From CBIHON01 sp966211965 (lineage in GTDB: Bacteria; Pseudomonadota; Gammaproteobacteria; Burkholderiales; Burkholderiaceae_D), in assembly GCA_966211965.1 (NCBI GenBank), contig CBIHON010000001.1, forward strand, positions 62,001 to 126,000: a DNA stretch of 64,000 nucleotides. The letters run 5' to 3'. Under the pieces are notes generated by a model. It worked only from the letters and a program-made list of their open reading frames with translations, made no database searches and had not been told where the DNA came from. Below, piece by piece: positions 34,239 through 42,667 of the stretch. Both the position numbers and the translations under genes were made by a program. The stretch's first letter is position 1; each line of letters starts with the position of its first letter.

Positions 34239-35228
34239 TTATGGTTTGGCTGGCTCAGGCTTGGCTGTAGCCATAGCTGCAGCGGGGACTGCCTTTCTCA
34301 ATGAAGCTATAGCAGCTTCGTTCACGACAATGGCTTTGTCCGTCATGATTTTTTTGGTGTGTTCGCTGCTGACATTTTTTACGTAATCGCTTTTCAATTC
34401 AGCCATGATTGAAGGACGTGCGACTTCGTAAGGCAGTTGGATGGGAGGCGCCTTCGCATTTAGGCGGATGACATGGAAGCCGAATTGGGTCTCAATCGGA
34501 GCGCTGATCTCCCCTGCCTTGTTCAATGCATAGACAGCGTCTTCAAAAGCCCGCACCATCTTGCCTTTCCCAAAGGTACCGAGATCACCTTTATTCTGTT
34601 TGACAGAAGGGTCGTCAGAATACTGTACCGCCAGTTCCTCAAACGATTTTCCCTCCTTCGCAAGCTTCTGAACTTCCTGCGCGCGTTTGAGTGCAGCTTC
34701 CTTGCTGCGTCCGGCAAAACCAATCAACACATGGGAGGCACTGACGGTTGCCGGCTCAAGATATTTGGCTTGATTAGTCTTATACAATTCCTTGGCGCGC
34801 GCTTCGTATTCCGCTTGCTTGGTATCGAACTCCGCGGCAGCTTCCAATTCCAGACGCTCCAAACGCAATTGCGCGAGTGCTTTCTGGATGAGCCAATCGA
34901 CCATTTTTTTGACTTCTGGCTCGCTATCAAACTTCAATTGCCGAGCTTGCGCCGCCAATGTTTTATTTAAAAGAATGCCGTCCAAAATCTTGGCAATGCG
35001 CGGCGCACTTGTCTCGATGTCGCCACGATAGTCTTCTGGGAAGCGACTCAACTCGATCTCAAAATCTTGCTTGGTCACGGCAGTTAAGGCATTTTTAACC
35101 AAAACCGTATCAGCGCCATTGGTTTTTGCCGGTGCTGATGGCGCATCTGCCGACCAAGCGGGCTGGGTAAATAGCACTGCAATAGTGAGCGTCGACAAAC
35201 GAGAGAATTTGAGAATACTACTTGCCAT
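34239..35228 (-). CDS. Exported parvulin-type peptidyl-prolyl isomerase
   Basis: A 329-residue protein with a signal peptide (about residues 1-26, ending AWSA). A SurA/EpsD-like N-terminal helical region is followed by a parvulin domain (about 165-260, ATVSASHVLIGFAGR to QFGFHVIRL) and a short Ala/Pro-rich tail. Parvulins catalyse prolyl bond isomerisation and act as periplasmic chaperones. It is the first gene of the minus-strand export operon, 3 bases before wzm, which suggests a link to surface glycan export or to envelope proteins needed for it. Similar PpiC proteins occur in exopolysaccharide loci (EpsD family). Its ATG is near AGGAGC. Confidence 0.87.
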   Translation of the reverse strand: MASSILKFSRLSTLTIAVLFTQPAWSADAPSAPAKTNGADTVLVKNALTAVTKQDFEIELSRFPEDYRGDIETSAPRIAKILDGILLNKTLAAQARQLKFDSEPEVKKMVDWLIQKALAQLRLERLELEAAAEFDTKQAEYEARAKELYKTNQAKYLEPATVSASHVLIGFAGRSKEAALKRAQEVQKLAKEGKSFEELAVQYSDDPSVKQNKGDLGTFGKGKMVRAFEDAVYALNKAGEISAPIETQFGFHVIRLNAKAPPIQLPYEVARPSIMAELKSDYVKNVSSEHTKKIMTDKAIVVNEAAIASLRKAVPAAAMATAKPEPAKP

Positions 35229-35355
35229 GATGCTCCTTACCTGAATATCTATCTGAAGAAGACCGCTATTATAGCGTAAATGCCCTCTCTCATTGACGGA
35301 AGGAGACGCTCTGCAGTCCTCTGCGCGCCCCTTTCCTCCATTCTCAAATGATAAG

Positions 35356-35403
35356 TCTCTACCAATAAAAAAGCCCCCGAAGGGGCTTTTTTATTGGTAG
35401 AGA
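35356..35403. terminator. Strong hairpin terminator after the secreted Ig-like protein gene
   Basis: Two perfect 22-base arms (35356-35377 and 35382-35403) enclose a 4-base loop. The core AAAAAAGCCCC / GGGGCTTTTTT is a standard intrinsic terminator usable on both strands. It lies downstream of the minus-strand gene ending at 35494 and upstream of the export operon promoter region. The additional A/T-rich pairing of TCTCTACCAAT with its mirror is longer than terminators need. Confidence 0.85.
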
Positions 35404-35493
35404 TTGCTTACCTTTCCCTACCATTTGGTTTTGCGCAAAACCGAGGGGCAAGCACAAGCTCCCCATCCTCTGCACCTTATGCCAATTAAGTTT

Positions 35494-36633
35494 TTATCTA
35501 TAAAAATTCAACACAAAACCACAAGTCTTACCGATATCACAGGTATCGACTCCTGGGAACTTGACCACGTTTTCATTCTTAATATTTACATAGTATTGCG
35601 TATTTGGCTCAAGCACCTGGAAGTCTGGGCCATATGGCACACCAACAGTAAAGTATTTTTTGAGCGTAGTACCTTCCTGGTTATACCCCTGCGGCACAGC
35701 AAAATCACAACGCGTTTTGGAAATCGTCAAATAGCGCGTAACAACATCACCAGCATACTCCTGCACGGTTACAGACTGTATCCCGCCGAAATCACCAGTT
35801 TTAAAGCCCATGACATAAGCCTCACCCTTCTTCATGGTCGTTGTTGTATAGGAAAATCCTGGCCTGTCATAGTATGCCTGCACGTCCACGTCTACTTCGG
35901 ATAGCGAACCACAGTCTCCTTTCGGAGACGGGATATTTACCACTACAGTTACACCCACGGGATCACTGGTTCCCGCAGCGTTGGTAGCCGTAACAGTATA
36001 AGTGGTGGTCACCTTGGGACTTAGCGTTCCACTGGCGGTAGTCAAAACTGTGTTGCCAGCAGGATCTTTCCATGCGTAGGTTTTCGGATCGCTTCCACTG
36101 CAGGTCACAGAAACGCTTGAAAATCCGCCATCTGTAGTGATCTGGGTCGCGGTGGGTGAGCCGCAAGAAGGCTTGACCATAGCAGCGCCGACTGTAACAA
36201 CAGTGTCTGCAGATTTGCTACCCTGCCCATTTACATTTGTGCCCTTCACCGAGTAGGTGGTGGTGGCTGCAATAGTTTGCGTAAGGACAGCACCACTCAC
36301 ACCCGGAACCACGGCACCGTTTGCAGTCCACTCGTAATTCGAAATCGCCAGCGGCACGCAAGTTGCCGTCAGGGATACTTGACCACCTCCAACAGGAAGA
36401 CTCGATGGATTGGCAGCAATCGTGCAAGTTGGCTTGACGGCCGTTGCATTACAAATAACATTCAGCGTTTTTCCGTCGGCAGCAAGCGTTGGGGAAAATG
36501 AATCGCAATTCAATGACTCCAAACTAAGTTTTGGATTATCAAGGGTTAAAACTGCTGCCTGGCTTGTACCAGCAACAATGAGAAAGGCGGCAATGAGAAT
36601 GCCTGACGCGGCGGCACTATATCTAGATTTCAA
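35494..36633 (-). CDS. Secreted protein with two Ig-like domains
   Basis: A 379-residue protein with a clear signal peptide (about residues 1-27, ending SQAA). Two Ig-like domains follow (about 68-150 and 152-235), each with a Cys pair and the T-T-Y-x-V pattern (ATTTYSVKGTN and VTTTYTVTATN). A C-terminal domain (about 240-379) contains four further Cys. No enzymatic motif is recognised. Secretion to the periplasm or outside is inferred; the nearby type II secretion genes could export it, but nothing in the sequence proves that. It has its own terminator. Confidence 0.72.
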   Translation of the reverse strand: MKSRYSAAASGILIAAFLIVAGTSQAAVLTLDNPKLSLESLNCDSFSPTLAADGKTLNVICNATAVKPTCTIAANPSSLPVGGGQVSLTATCVPLAISNYEWTANGAVVPGVSGAVLTQTIAATTTYSVKGTNVNGQGSKSADTVVTVGAAMVKPSCGSPTATQITTDGGFSSVSVTCSGSDPKTYAWKDPAGNTVLTTASGTLSPKVTTTYTVTATNAAGTSDPVGVTVVVNIPSPKGDCGSLSEVDVDVQAYYDRPGFSYTTTTMKKGEAYVMGFKTGDFGGIQSVTVQEYAGDVVTRYLTISKTRCDFAVPQGYNQEGTTLKKYFTVGVPYGPDFQVLEPNTQYYVNIKNENVVKFPGVDTCDIGKTCGFVLNFYR

Positions 36634-36825
36634 GGTGAGGCTCCTTATTTTGATTCAGCACAAATCACTAAATCCGAAACTTATTGACAAAATGTCTAGT
36701 TTTTATTATTAGGCTCCCTTTATCATGAAATTGTAGATGGGCTTGTTCTCACAAGCAATATTTTGACATGAAGAAACATCGTGAATTCCACACAAATTGC
36801 AAACCGTAAAAAAACTGTAACGCAC

Positions 36826-36857
36826 TTAAAAAAACAGGCGAACCTAAGTTCGCCTGT
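36826..36857 (-). terminator. Intrinsic terminator of the 512-residue secreted protein gene
   Basis: The stem ACAGGCGAAC / GTTCGCCTGT with a four-base loop is followed on the minus strand by a run of seven T. It lies 27 bases beyond the stop at 36884. Confidence 0.9.
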
Positions 36858-36883
36858 GATGACAACTTAACTACTCAGCATTA

Positions 36884-38422
36884 TTAAGGAGTAATAAGGC
36901 GTGTGTACTTATGGCTCAGACGAGCACCATATGCAGAACCGCCAACAGCCGTATTGGTATATGTTTCCAAACCAAAGCCGACGACTGGCAAGCCAAAGTA
37001 CGTAGCATCAACCGTAGTCTGGGTATTCAACACACCAGAGTTGCTCGTGACATACAGAGTTCTTTGCAGCGGTGCAGGAATTCTGTGCGCTGTCGGAACA
37101 GCAGCCACCGTCGGGAACTGTACATTTACCCAACCATTGACGTACTTCGATTGAATCGTACGAGCATTGGTCGAGCCCAGGATGTTGGAGGTACCAACAC
37201 CACCAGCCGGAGAAACGAACGAAATTACGTTCGCTTCCCAGCACAATTGATCTTGTGTTGGGCCAGGTGGCGGCGGCGACGGAATCACTTGGATTGCAGC
37301 GCGGGCTTCTTCACGGTCAAACTGCGATGCTACGATGGTATCGCACGAACCGCCAGTCCAGAAGTTAGACTGGAATGGACGAATTGCAGCGGTGTTCAAA
37401 CGTGCACCAGAAGCACTGAGTGGATCCTTACCAACATAACCACGCTTGGTTGGGAAGGTAACAACCCAGTCAGAACGAGACTTCGTGCCAGCATCCAGAA
37501 TGAATTCATTGATCAGGTTGTCATGCATCAACACGGCGCTGACTGCGTCATAGGGGCTGGCCGAAGTGGTCCAGTCTGTGATGACCGTACGATTACCATC
37601 AAACAGTTTGCTGATTGCTGGGAACGAGAAGCTCAGGTCAGGCGTAATGCTGCCGGACGAAGTCCAAACGGAGAACGAATTGTTCCATGCATCGAGAACC
37701 ACTGGATCGTAGCCGAATGCAGCACCAGTCGTTGGGTTGATCAGTGTGCCCGAACCAGCCAAGCCACCCGTACCCCACTTAACGTTACCGTTATTGGTAT
37801 TAACGCCGTTAACAAACACAGCGTTCAACACTCTGGATTCATCAACAGCACCAGCTGTTCCGCCCAGCACTGCGCAGTTTGCAGGAACGCCAGCAGCAGT
37901 ATGCATCAGACCGGTGGTGATCGTGCCGATCATCTCACCCATTTCCAGGATTTCGAAGTAGCCTTCGTTTGTACGGTCGAGAGTTGCGACTTCGCCGTCA
38001 GCAGCAGTACCCGAATATGCGTAGTTTACGAATGGCAATTCCTTGACGCTTGGAACCATGCAGGAATTGTCAGAGGTAACCATTTTCGAACCGCCGGAGC
38101 CATCGGTCGAAGGCACAACGGCAGCGGTCCACACGTCGAACGGCGACAGATAAACGTTAAAGTCCAAAACTTCGCGGCTGTTTTTACCTTCGAGGAAACG
38201 AACTTTGATAGCTTTTGTCGAAGCGGTGGTATTCACCACGGACAAGTAAGTATTGAAGTTACCACCACCCGCACCACTGCGCGTCGTGAAGTAAGGGTAA
38301 ATCAGCGCTTGACCCAAACCGTCCGGATTGACGGTTACGGCACTCGCCGTACCCATAGCACCCATCACACCCAGTGCTGCCAGTACGGCTGTGTTAAACG
38401 TTTTTCTTTTGAAAGTTTTCAT
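36884..38422 (-). CDS. Conserved secreted protein of unknown function
   Basis: A 512-residue exported protein with a signal peptide (about residues 1-28, ending ASA) followed by VTVNPDGLGQALIYPYFTTRSG. The segment NTYLSVVNTTASTKAIKVRFLEGKNSREVLDFNVYLSPFDVWTAA is of a type I associate with uncharacterised surface proteins of proteobacteria. The rest is Gly/Ser/Thr-rich and low in charge, with only a few Cys. The start is the ATG at 38422 with AGGA upstream; a TTG two codons earlier is unlikely. It has a strong ribosome binding site and its own terminator, so it could be an abundant protein. I do not recognise a catalytic domain. Confidence 0.68.
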   Translation of the reverse strand: MKTFKRKTFNTAVLAALGVMGAMGTASAVTVNPDGLGQALIYPYFTTRSGAGGGNFNTYLSVVNTTASTKAIKVRFLEGKNSREVLDFNVYLSPFDVWTAAVVPSTDGSGGSKMVTSDNSCMVPSVKELPFVNYAYSGTAADGEVATLDRTNEGYFEILEMGEMIGTITTGLMHTAAGVPANCAVLGGTAGAVDESRVLNAVFVNGVNTNNGNVKWGTGGLAGSGTLINPTTGAAFGYDPVVLDAWNNSFSVWTSSGSITPDLSFSFPAISKLFDGNRTVITDWTTSASPYDAVSAVLMHDNLINEFILDAGTKSRSDWVVTFPTKRGYVGKDPLSASGARLNTAAIRPFQSNFWTGGSCDTIVASQFDREEARAAIQVIPSPPPPGPTQDQLCWEANVISFVSPAGGVGTSNILGSTNARTIQSKYVNGWVNVQFPTVAAVPTAHRIPAPLQRTLYVTSNSGVLNTQTTVDATYFGLPVVGFGLETYTNTAVGGSAYGARLSHKYTRLITP

Positions 38423-38553
38423 ATTCAAATCCTATGTTGTCAAAAATTTAGAGTAGCTACCTTGCTTTAAGACGCGCTCTCGCTTTATGCCGCGAGTTGA
38501 TACTATAACACCTGGGTTTAATTTACAAATAATTTGTTGCACAAAAGCCTCAA

Positions 38554-38979
38554 TTATTTTGGCTGTACGTACCACCAATTCCCCTCCTCTTTAATCCAGG
38601 ATTCTTCAACCTTCATTTCAATGTTCTTAACTTTCTGAATATCGTATTTTATCCACAAGCTTGCCTTGCATAACTCTTCGGCGCAGGTAACCTCCGCAGT
38701 CCTAACCTCTCGCCACATGCCGGGTTTGATCAAGCCCAGGTACTCCTTGCGGCTCATTATTTTTTTACTGCCCGGACTAAGGAATTCATACGCTTGGCCC
38801 ACATCGCTTTCTATTAAGGCCTTCCAACGCGCTTCAGCACGTTTCGCCACAATAGTTTTATCGTCCCCTACGGAAGCTTTGGACTGCTCATTGCCGACCG
38901 TAGTCGTAGTACATCCCGCCACAGATAATAAGACGACGCTTAAACTCCATCCTAATATAATTTTAGTCGACTTCATCAT
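38554..38979 (-). CDS. Small lipoprotein of unknown function
   Basis: A 141-residue lipoprotein. Its signal sequence ends LLSVAGC with the lipobox Cys near residue 23, and is followed by a Thr-rich linker. The mature part (about 45-141) has the pattern RAEARWKALIESDVGQAYEFLSPGSKK and ends GNWWYVQPK, which recalls small periplasmic lipoproteins with a cystatin/NTF2-like fold; this is a weak guess. It contains one Cys pair (TCAEELC). It lies 119 bases after gspD on the same strand. A TTG one codon upstream of the ATG is an alternative start. Confidence 0.68.
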   Translation of the reverse strand: MMKSTKIILGWSLSVVLLSVAGCTTTTVGNEQSKASVGDDKTIVAKRAEARWKALIESDVGQAYEFLSPGSKKIMSRKEYLGLIKPGMWREVRTAEVTCAEELCKASLWIKYDIQKVKNIEMKVEESWIKEEGNWWYVQPK

Positions 38980-39098
38980 CAATCTCTCACTTCAAATAAT
39001 AAATTACAAAACAATTGCCAATTGACATCTCCGATCAGCACAAATTGCGCCGCACTTACGCAACATTGCGCTTTTTACATCATATGTTGCTTTATTTT

Positions 39099-41309
39099 CT
39101 ATTTGTTAATTTTTGATTTTTCGTCCGATTTACCTTTTTTTTCAATTTTTTCAAATATCTCCGACAAACCACTGAGTTTCTTGCGAAGTTCAGACGTTAC
39201 CTGCTCTGCCTGAATGCTGTTTTCCACCACTCGCGGCGTAATCAAGATGACGAGCTCGGTACGGTCGGCTTTATTCGTCTGATTCCCAAATAATCCCCCC
39301 AGCACTGGAATTTGCGACAAAAAAGGCAAGCCGCTCTTGCCATCAAGTCCTGACTCCTGAATCAGGCCACCCATTGCCATCGTTTCACCTGATTTAACCA
39401 CCACTGTGCTTTGGACCGAGCGTGTACTAATCGGCGGCACTGAATTGACAGTAACAGCCCCAGTGGGCTGAGTGACATCTTGATTAATTTCCAGCGTGAC
39501 TAAGCCACCAGCATTGATGTGCGGAGTAACAGTTAATATGACCCCGGTTTGTAGCTGACTAAAGGAATTGGTCGTTCCTGTAGTTGTTATAGTTTGGGTC
39601 GGGATCGATATGGTGTCGCCAACCTGCATCTTCGCTGGGTGATTATCGGTCACCATTAAATGCGGGGACGAGATGATTTTCGAACGACTGTCACTCTGCA
39701 GCATAGTAATCAATGCGCCTGCTCTCGCATTACTCCACGTAAAGGAAGCGCCACTTGCTCCATTCAATGTGCCGCCATTACTCCCAGGAGTAAATAGCTG
39801 TCCCGGAGCCGACTGGGCTGCTAAAGAACTGCCAAAAAACGCTTGCAGACCAAATTGCAAGTTCCCCTCCAACTTTACCTCAGCAATCGTGACATCAACC
39901 AGCACTTGACGCGGCACGACATCGAGCTTGCGTACCGCTGCTTCAATTTTTTCATAGTCGGATGGGGAGGCAAGGATGAGCAATGCATTATTGTCCTTAT
40001 CTGCAATCACGCGCACATCGCCGGCAACTGCGACGTTGTCGCCGGCCCCTATGGATAGCCCGGCGGCGGCTGGCGGCGCAGGAGCAGCAGTCGGCGCAGC
40101 AGCCGGCGCGGCAGGCGTTGAATTTACTGTTGCAGGCGTCAAACCGGGTGCAAGCGTAGCTGCCGGCGTGGGTTTTTTGGCCGTCGATGTCGATTTACCG
40201 AACACTTCGCTGAGCAAGGCCGCCATTTTTTCCGCCTGCCCATTCTGCACAGGATAGACAAACAAGCGCGTGCCACCACCCACGCCACCGGCTCGATCCA
40301 TGCGCTCGACCCAAACCTTTGCCTGCTCCAGATATTTGGGCTGCGGCGTGACCACCAGAATCGCATTCAAGCGTTCGATTGGCACCAATTTGAGTATCCC
40401 CGACAATGGACTTTGCGCTGCGGCGCCAAAGACTTTGTCCAAGTCGGCCACGGCCGTTTTGACATCCACGCTTTGCAGGGTAAATAGGCCCACCGACATA
40501 CCGGCCAGCCAATCGATATCGAACATGTCGACCGTCTCAAGAAGATGCCGCAGTTCGAGTGCAGTCCCGGCCAGTATCATCAAATTCCGCACTTCATCAA
40601 TGCGCACGGCGCTCGCATCCGATACAAACGGCTCAAGAATCTTGAGCATTTCTTTGGCGGAGATGAACTTCAAGGGCACGACCTGAACCGAGTAGCCGCC
40701 TTGCAGCGAGGCGGCCCCCAATTGCGGCGTAACTGTGCCGCGTGCAGCGGTGGCGGCAGGCACCACCTTATACATCCCGCTTTCCTTGATAATCGCTGCA
40801 CCATTCATGCGCAGCAGGGTTTCCAGCGTCGACAGCAAGGACGAGCGTGGAATCGGGCGAGTGGTATGCAAGCTGACGACTCCTTGCACTCTGGTATCCA
40901 TGATGTAGGTCTCACCGAGGAAATCAACAACAATGGCCTTGACTACTTCCCGTAAATCGGCCCCCTCGAAATTCAGCATTACTTCGTCGCCTGTCGGCGC
41001 CGTAGTGACAGGCGCATTCTGCACGCCCGGCTTGACGAACACGCCTGTACCGGCATAAATCTCGGACTTGCTTGCGGGCTTGCTGACTTTATTCGCGTCG
41101 GCATTTTGGGCGACAGCAGGGTCCGCTTTGGCGTGTGCCCCGCCGGATTGAGAAGTGTCGGCCGAGCCAGGAGCAGGAGGGGAAATATTGGTGCTAAATC
41201 GATGAGGAACGGCTTTGGTTCCCTCTTGTGGTGGAGTTGTTGCACAGCCGGCGAGCGTACCAGCCAGCAGCAATCCCGCAAATTTATATCTGTCTATGGT
41301 TTTTTGCAT
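39099..41309 (-). CDS. gspD: GspD, type II secretion secretin
   Basis: A 736-residue outer-membrane secretin. A lipoprotein signal (lipobox LLLAGTLAGC, Cys22) is followed by an N0 domain (MLNFEGADLREVVKAIVVDFLGE near 110-132), then N1-N3 repeats, with the N3 loop enlarged by an Ala/Pro-rich insert (about 375-425). The C-terminal secretin core ends with RTELVILITPRVVEN near residue 700. The lipidated secretin probably needs no separate pilotin. It is the last gene of the gsp operon, 63 bases after the GspC-like gene, and forms the outer-membrane channel for folded proteins. Confidence 0.93.
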   Translation of the reverse strand: MQKTIDRYKFAGLLLAGTLAGCATTPPQEGTKAVPHRFSTNISPPAPGSADTSQSGGAHAKADPAVAQNADANKVSKPASKSEIYAGTGVFVKPGVQNAPVTTAPTGDEVMLNFEGADLREVVKAIVVDFLGETYIMDTRVQGVVSLHTTRPIPRSSLLSTLETLLRMNGAAIIKESGMYKVVPAATAARGTVTPQLGAASLQGGYSVQVVPLKFISAKEMLKILEPFVSDASAVRIDEVRNLMILAGTALELRHLLETVDMFDIDWLAGMSVGLFTLQSVDVKTAVADLDKVFGAAAQSPLSGILKLVPIERLNAILVVTPQPKYLEQAKVWVERMDRAGGVGGGTRLFVYPVQNGQAEKMAALLSEVFGKSTSTAKKPTPAATLAPGLTPATVNSTPAAPAAAPTAAPAPPAAAGLSIGAGDNVAVAGDVRVIADKDNNALLILASPSDYEKIEAAVRKLDVVPRQVLVDVTIAEVKLEGNLQFGLQAFFGSSLAAQSAPGQLFTPGSNGGTLNGASGASFTWSNARAGALITMLQSDSRSKIISSPHLMVTDNHPAKMQVGDTISIPTQTITTTGTTNSFSQLQTGVILTVTPHINAGGLVTLEINQDVTQPTGAVTVNSVPPISTRSVQSTVVVKSGETMAMGGLIQESGLDGKSGLPFLSQIPVLGGLFGNQTNKADRTELVILITPRVVENSIQAEQVTSELRKKLSGLSEIFEKIEKKGKSDEKSKINK

Positions 41310-41372
41310 ATTCTCTTTATCACTCTCAAATGTCCCGACCAGCGTTCGACTGCAGTTCTGGAAGAAAATCGA

Positions 41373-42092
41373 TCAGCGCCCACCGCGACGTCGAATCAAT
41401 TCCTCCATACTGTTCGGCGGAGGTGGTCCAGCTTGCGCGGGAGCAACACCCGGTGAAGGAGGTAGTATTTGCGGGCCTGGCTGCCCTGCAAAACCAGGCT
41501 GCCCAGCAAAACCAGGTTGCCCAGGAAAAGCAGGTTGCCCAGGGAATGGAGGTTGTCCGGGCACGCCAGCCTGCCCCAATTGCGGAGACTTTGGTTGCGC
41601 CTGTATTTTCAAGAAAACTTCTTCATGATCGCCCCATTGCATCAAGGTGACTTTTTCCGGCTCCAATTTTTCCACCAGGATGCCATTGACCTCCCGCCCC
41701 TGTTCCACGCGCGACACCTTACCTGATGCAACTTCGCGCAATAGGGCAACATTCTTGCCCTTGGTTAAAATGACGCCCACCAATGCGAACTGCCCTTTAT
41801 TCATTTTCGGCTTAGGCGGTTCAGGCTTAGGCGGCTCCGGCGGGGGGCGGCGTGTAGGTACAAACAGCGGCCGGGCCAAGATTTCGGTATAAGTTTGCTC
41901 AAGAGGCGGCAAGGCGAATTCTGATTGCAGGGGCGCCAGTGTCATCTTGGCAGCTTGCACTTTCGGCTGAGGCATCGGCAAGCGAACCCGCTTTCCCCAA
42001 CCCACCTCGCCGCCAATTATCACGAGCATGGATAAAGCCGTCACAAGCAGCAGCGCTGCGGTCAAGTATCGCAAATTGAGATGCAGTTTCAT
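41373..42092 (-). CDS. gspC: GspC-like inner-membrane protein with collagen-like tail
   Basis: A 239-residue protein with one N-terminal membrane helix (about residues 9-28), a Pro-rich linker (PPPEPPKPEPPKPK) and a homology-region domain (about 95-170, FALVGVILTKGKNVALLRE then GILVEKLEPEKVTLMQWGDHEEVFLKI) like that of GspC/PulC or PilP. No PDZ domain follows. Instead there is a Gly-Gln-Pro-rich repeat tail (about 175-215). GspC links the inner-membrane platform to the secretin. Its ATG overlaps the gspM stop (ATGA) and gspD follows, which fits the assignment. A GspN-like label is possible. Confidence 0.72.
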   Translation of the reverse strand: MKLHLNLRYLTAALLLVTALSMLVIIGGEVGWGKRVRLPMPQPKVQAAKMTLAPLQSEFALPPLEQTYTEILARPLFVPTRRPPPEPPKPEPPKPKMNKGQFALVGVILTKGKNVALLREVASGKVSRVEQGREVNGILVEKLEPEKVTLMQWGDHEEVFLKIQAQPKSPQLGQAGVPGQPPFPGQPAFPGQPGFAGQPGFAGQPGPQILPPSPGVAPAQAGPPPPNSMEELIRRRGGR

Positions 42093-42667
42093 TTGTTGTC
42101 CACCACCAAGGCATAGCCGGACAGGTCGAATTGCACGCTCATTTCCGGCTCGACGCCAGGAACGCCTTTGAAATAGGCGTTAGCCTGTGTACGGACAACC
42201 ATGTTGTCGACCAACAGGTAAGGCTGCATCGTCTCCAATGTGTACAAGATTTTGCGTAGCGCAGGCATGCTGCTGAACATCTGAATATTGACGGTAACGC
42301 GTCGATAGCCGCTTTCTTCCTTGTGCGGTGCGACTTGCATGCTGTTCAACCTGCCGCCATTCGCTTCAATCAGGCTTTTTGCAGTTTCCTGAATTTCGGA
42401 GGCGGCCAGTGCCACGCCGGTATTTTTCAGGAAATGCTTGCGTCCATCCAGTTTTTTTACCTGATCAAGTGCGGCCTGGATTTCCGGGCGTGTTGCGGCA
42501 ATGCGCTGATAACGGCCGAGAAAGTCAGTTTGATTTTCGAGTGCCTGGTCGTAGTGACGATGCAGCATACGTGCCGGGATGAACAATAACAGCCCGAAAA
42601 TCACCAGACATAAGATCAAAACGCCGATGGCAAGCATGCGACTCTGCTTTTTGCTTAAGGATCGCAT
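42089..42667 (-). CDS. gspM: GspM, type II secretion inner-membrane platform protein
   Basis: A 192-residue protein with one N-terminal membrane helix (about residues 12-32) followed by a coiled segment and a ferredoxin-like periplasmic domain (about 80-185, including RRVTVNIQMFSSMPALRKILYTLE). This matches the shorter GspM type (T2SSM_b). GspM binds GspL and helps hold the ATPase GspE at the membrane. The ATG overlaps the gspL stop, and its own stop overlaps the GspC-like start, so three genes are coupled. Confidence 0.82.
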   Translation of the reverse strand: MRSLSKKQSRMLAIGVLILCLVIFGLLLFIPARMLHRHYDQALENQTDFLGRYQRIAATRPEIQAALDQVKKLDGRKHFLKNTGVALAASEIQETAKSLIEANGGRLNSMQVAPHKEESGYRRVTVNIQMFSSMPALRKILYTLETMQPYLLVDNMVVRTQANAYFKGVPGVEPEMSVQFDLSGYALVVDNK

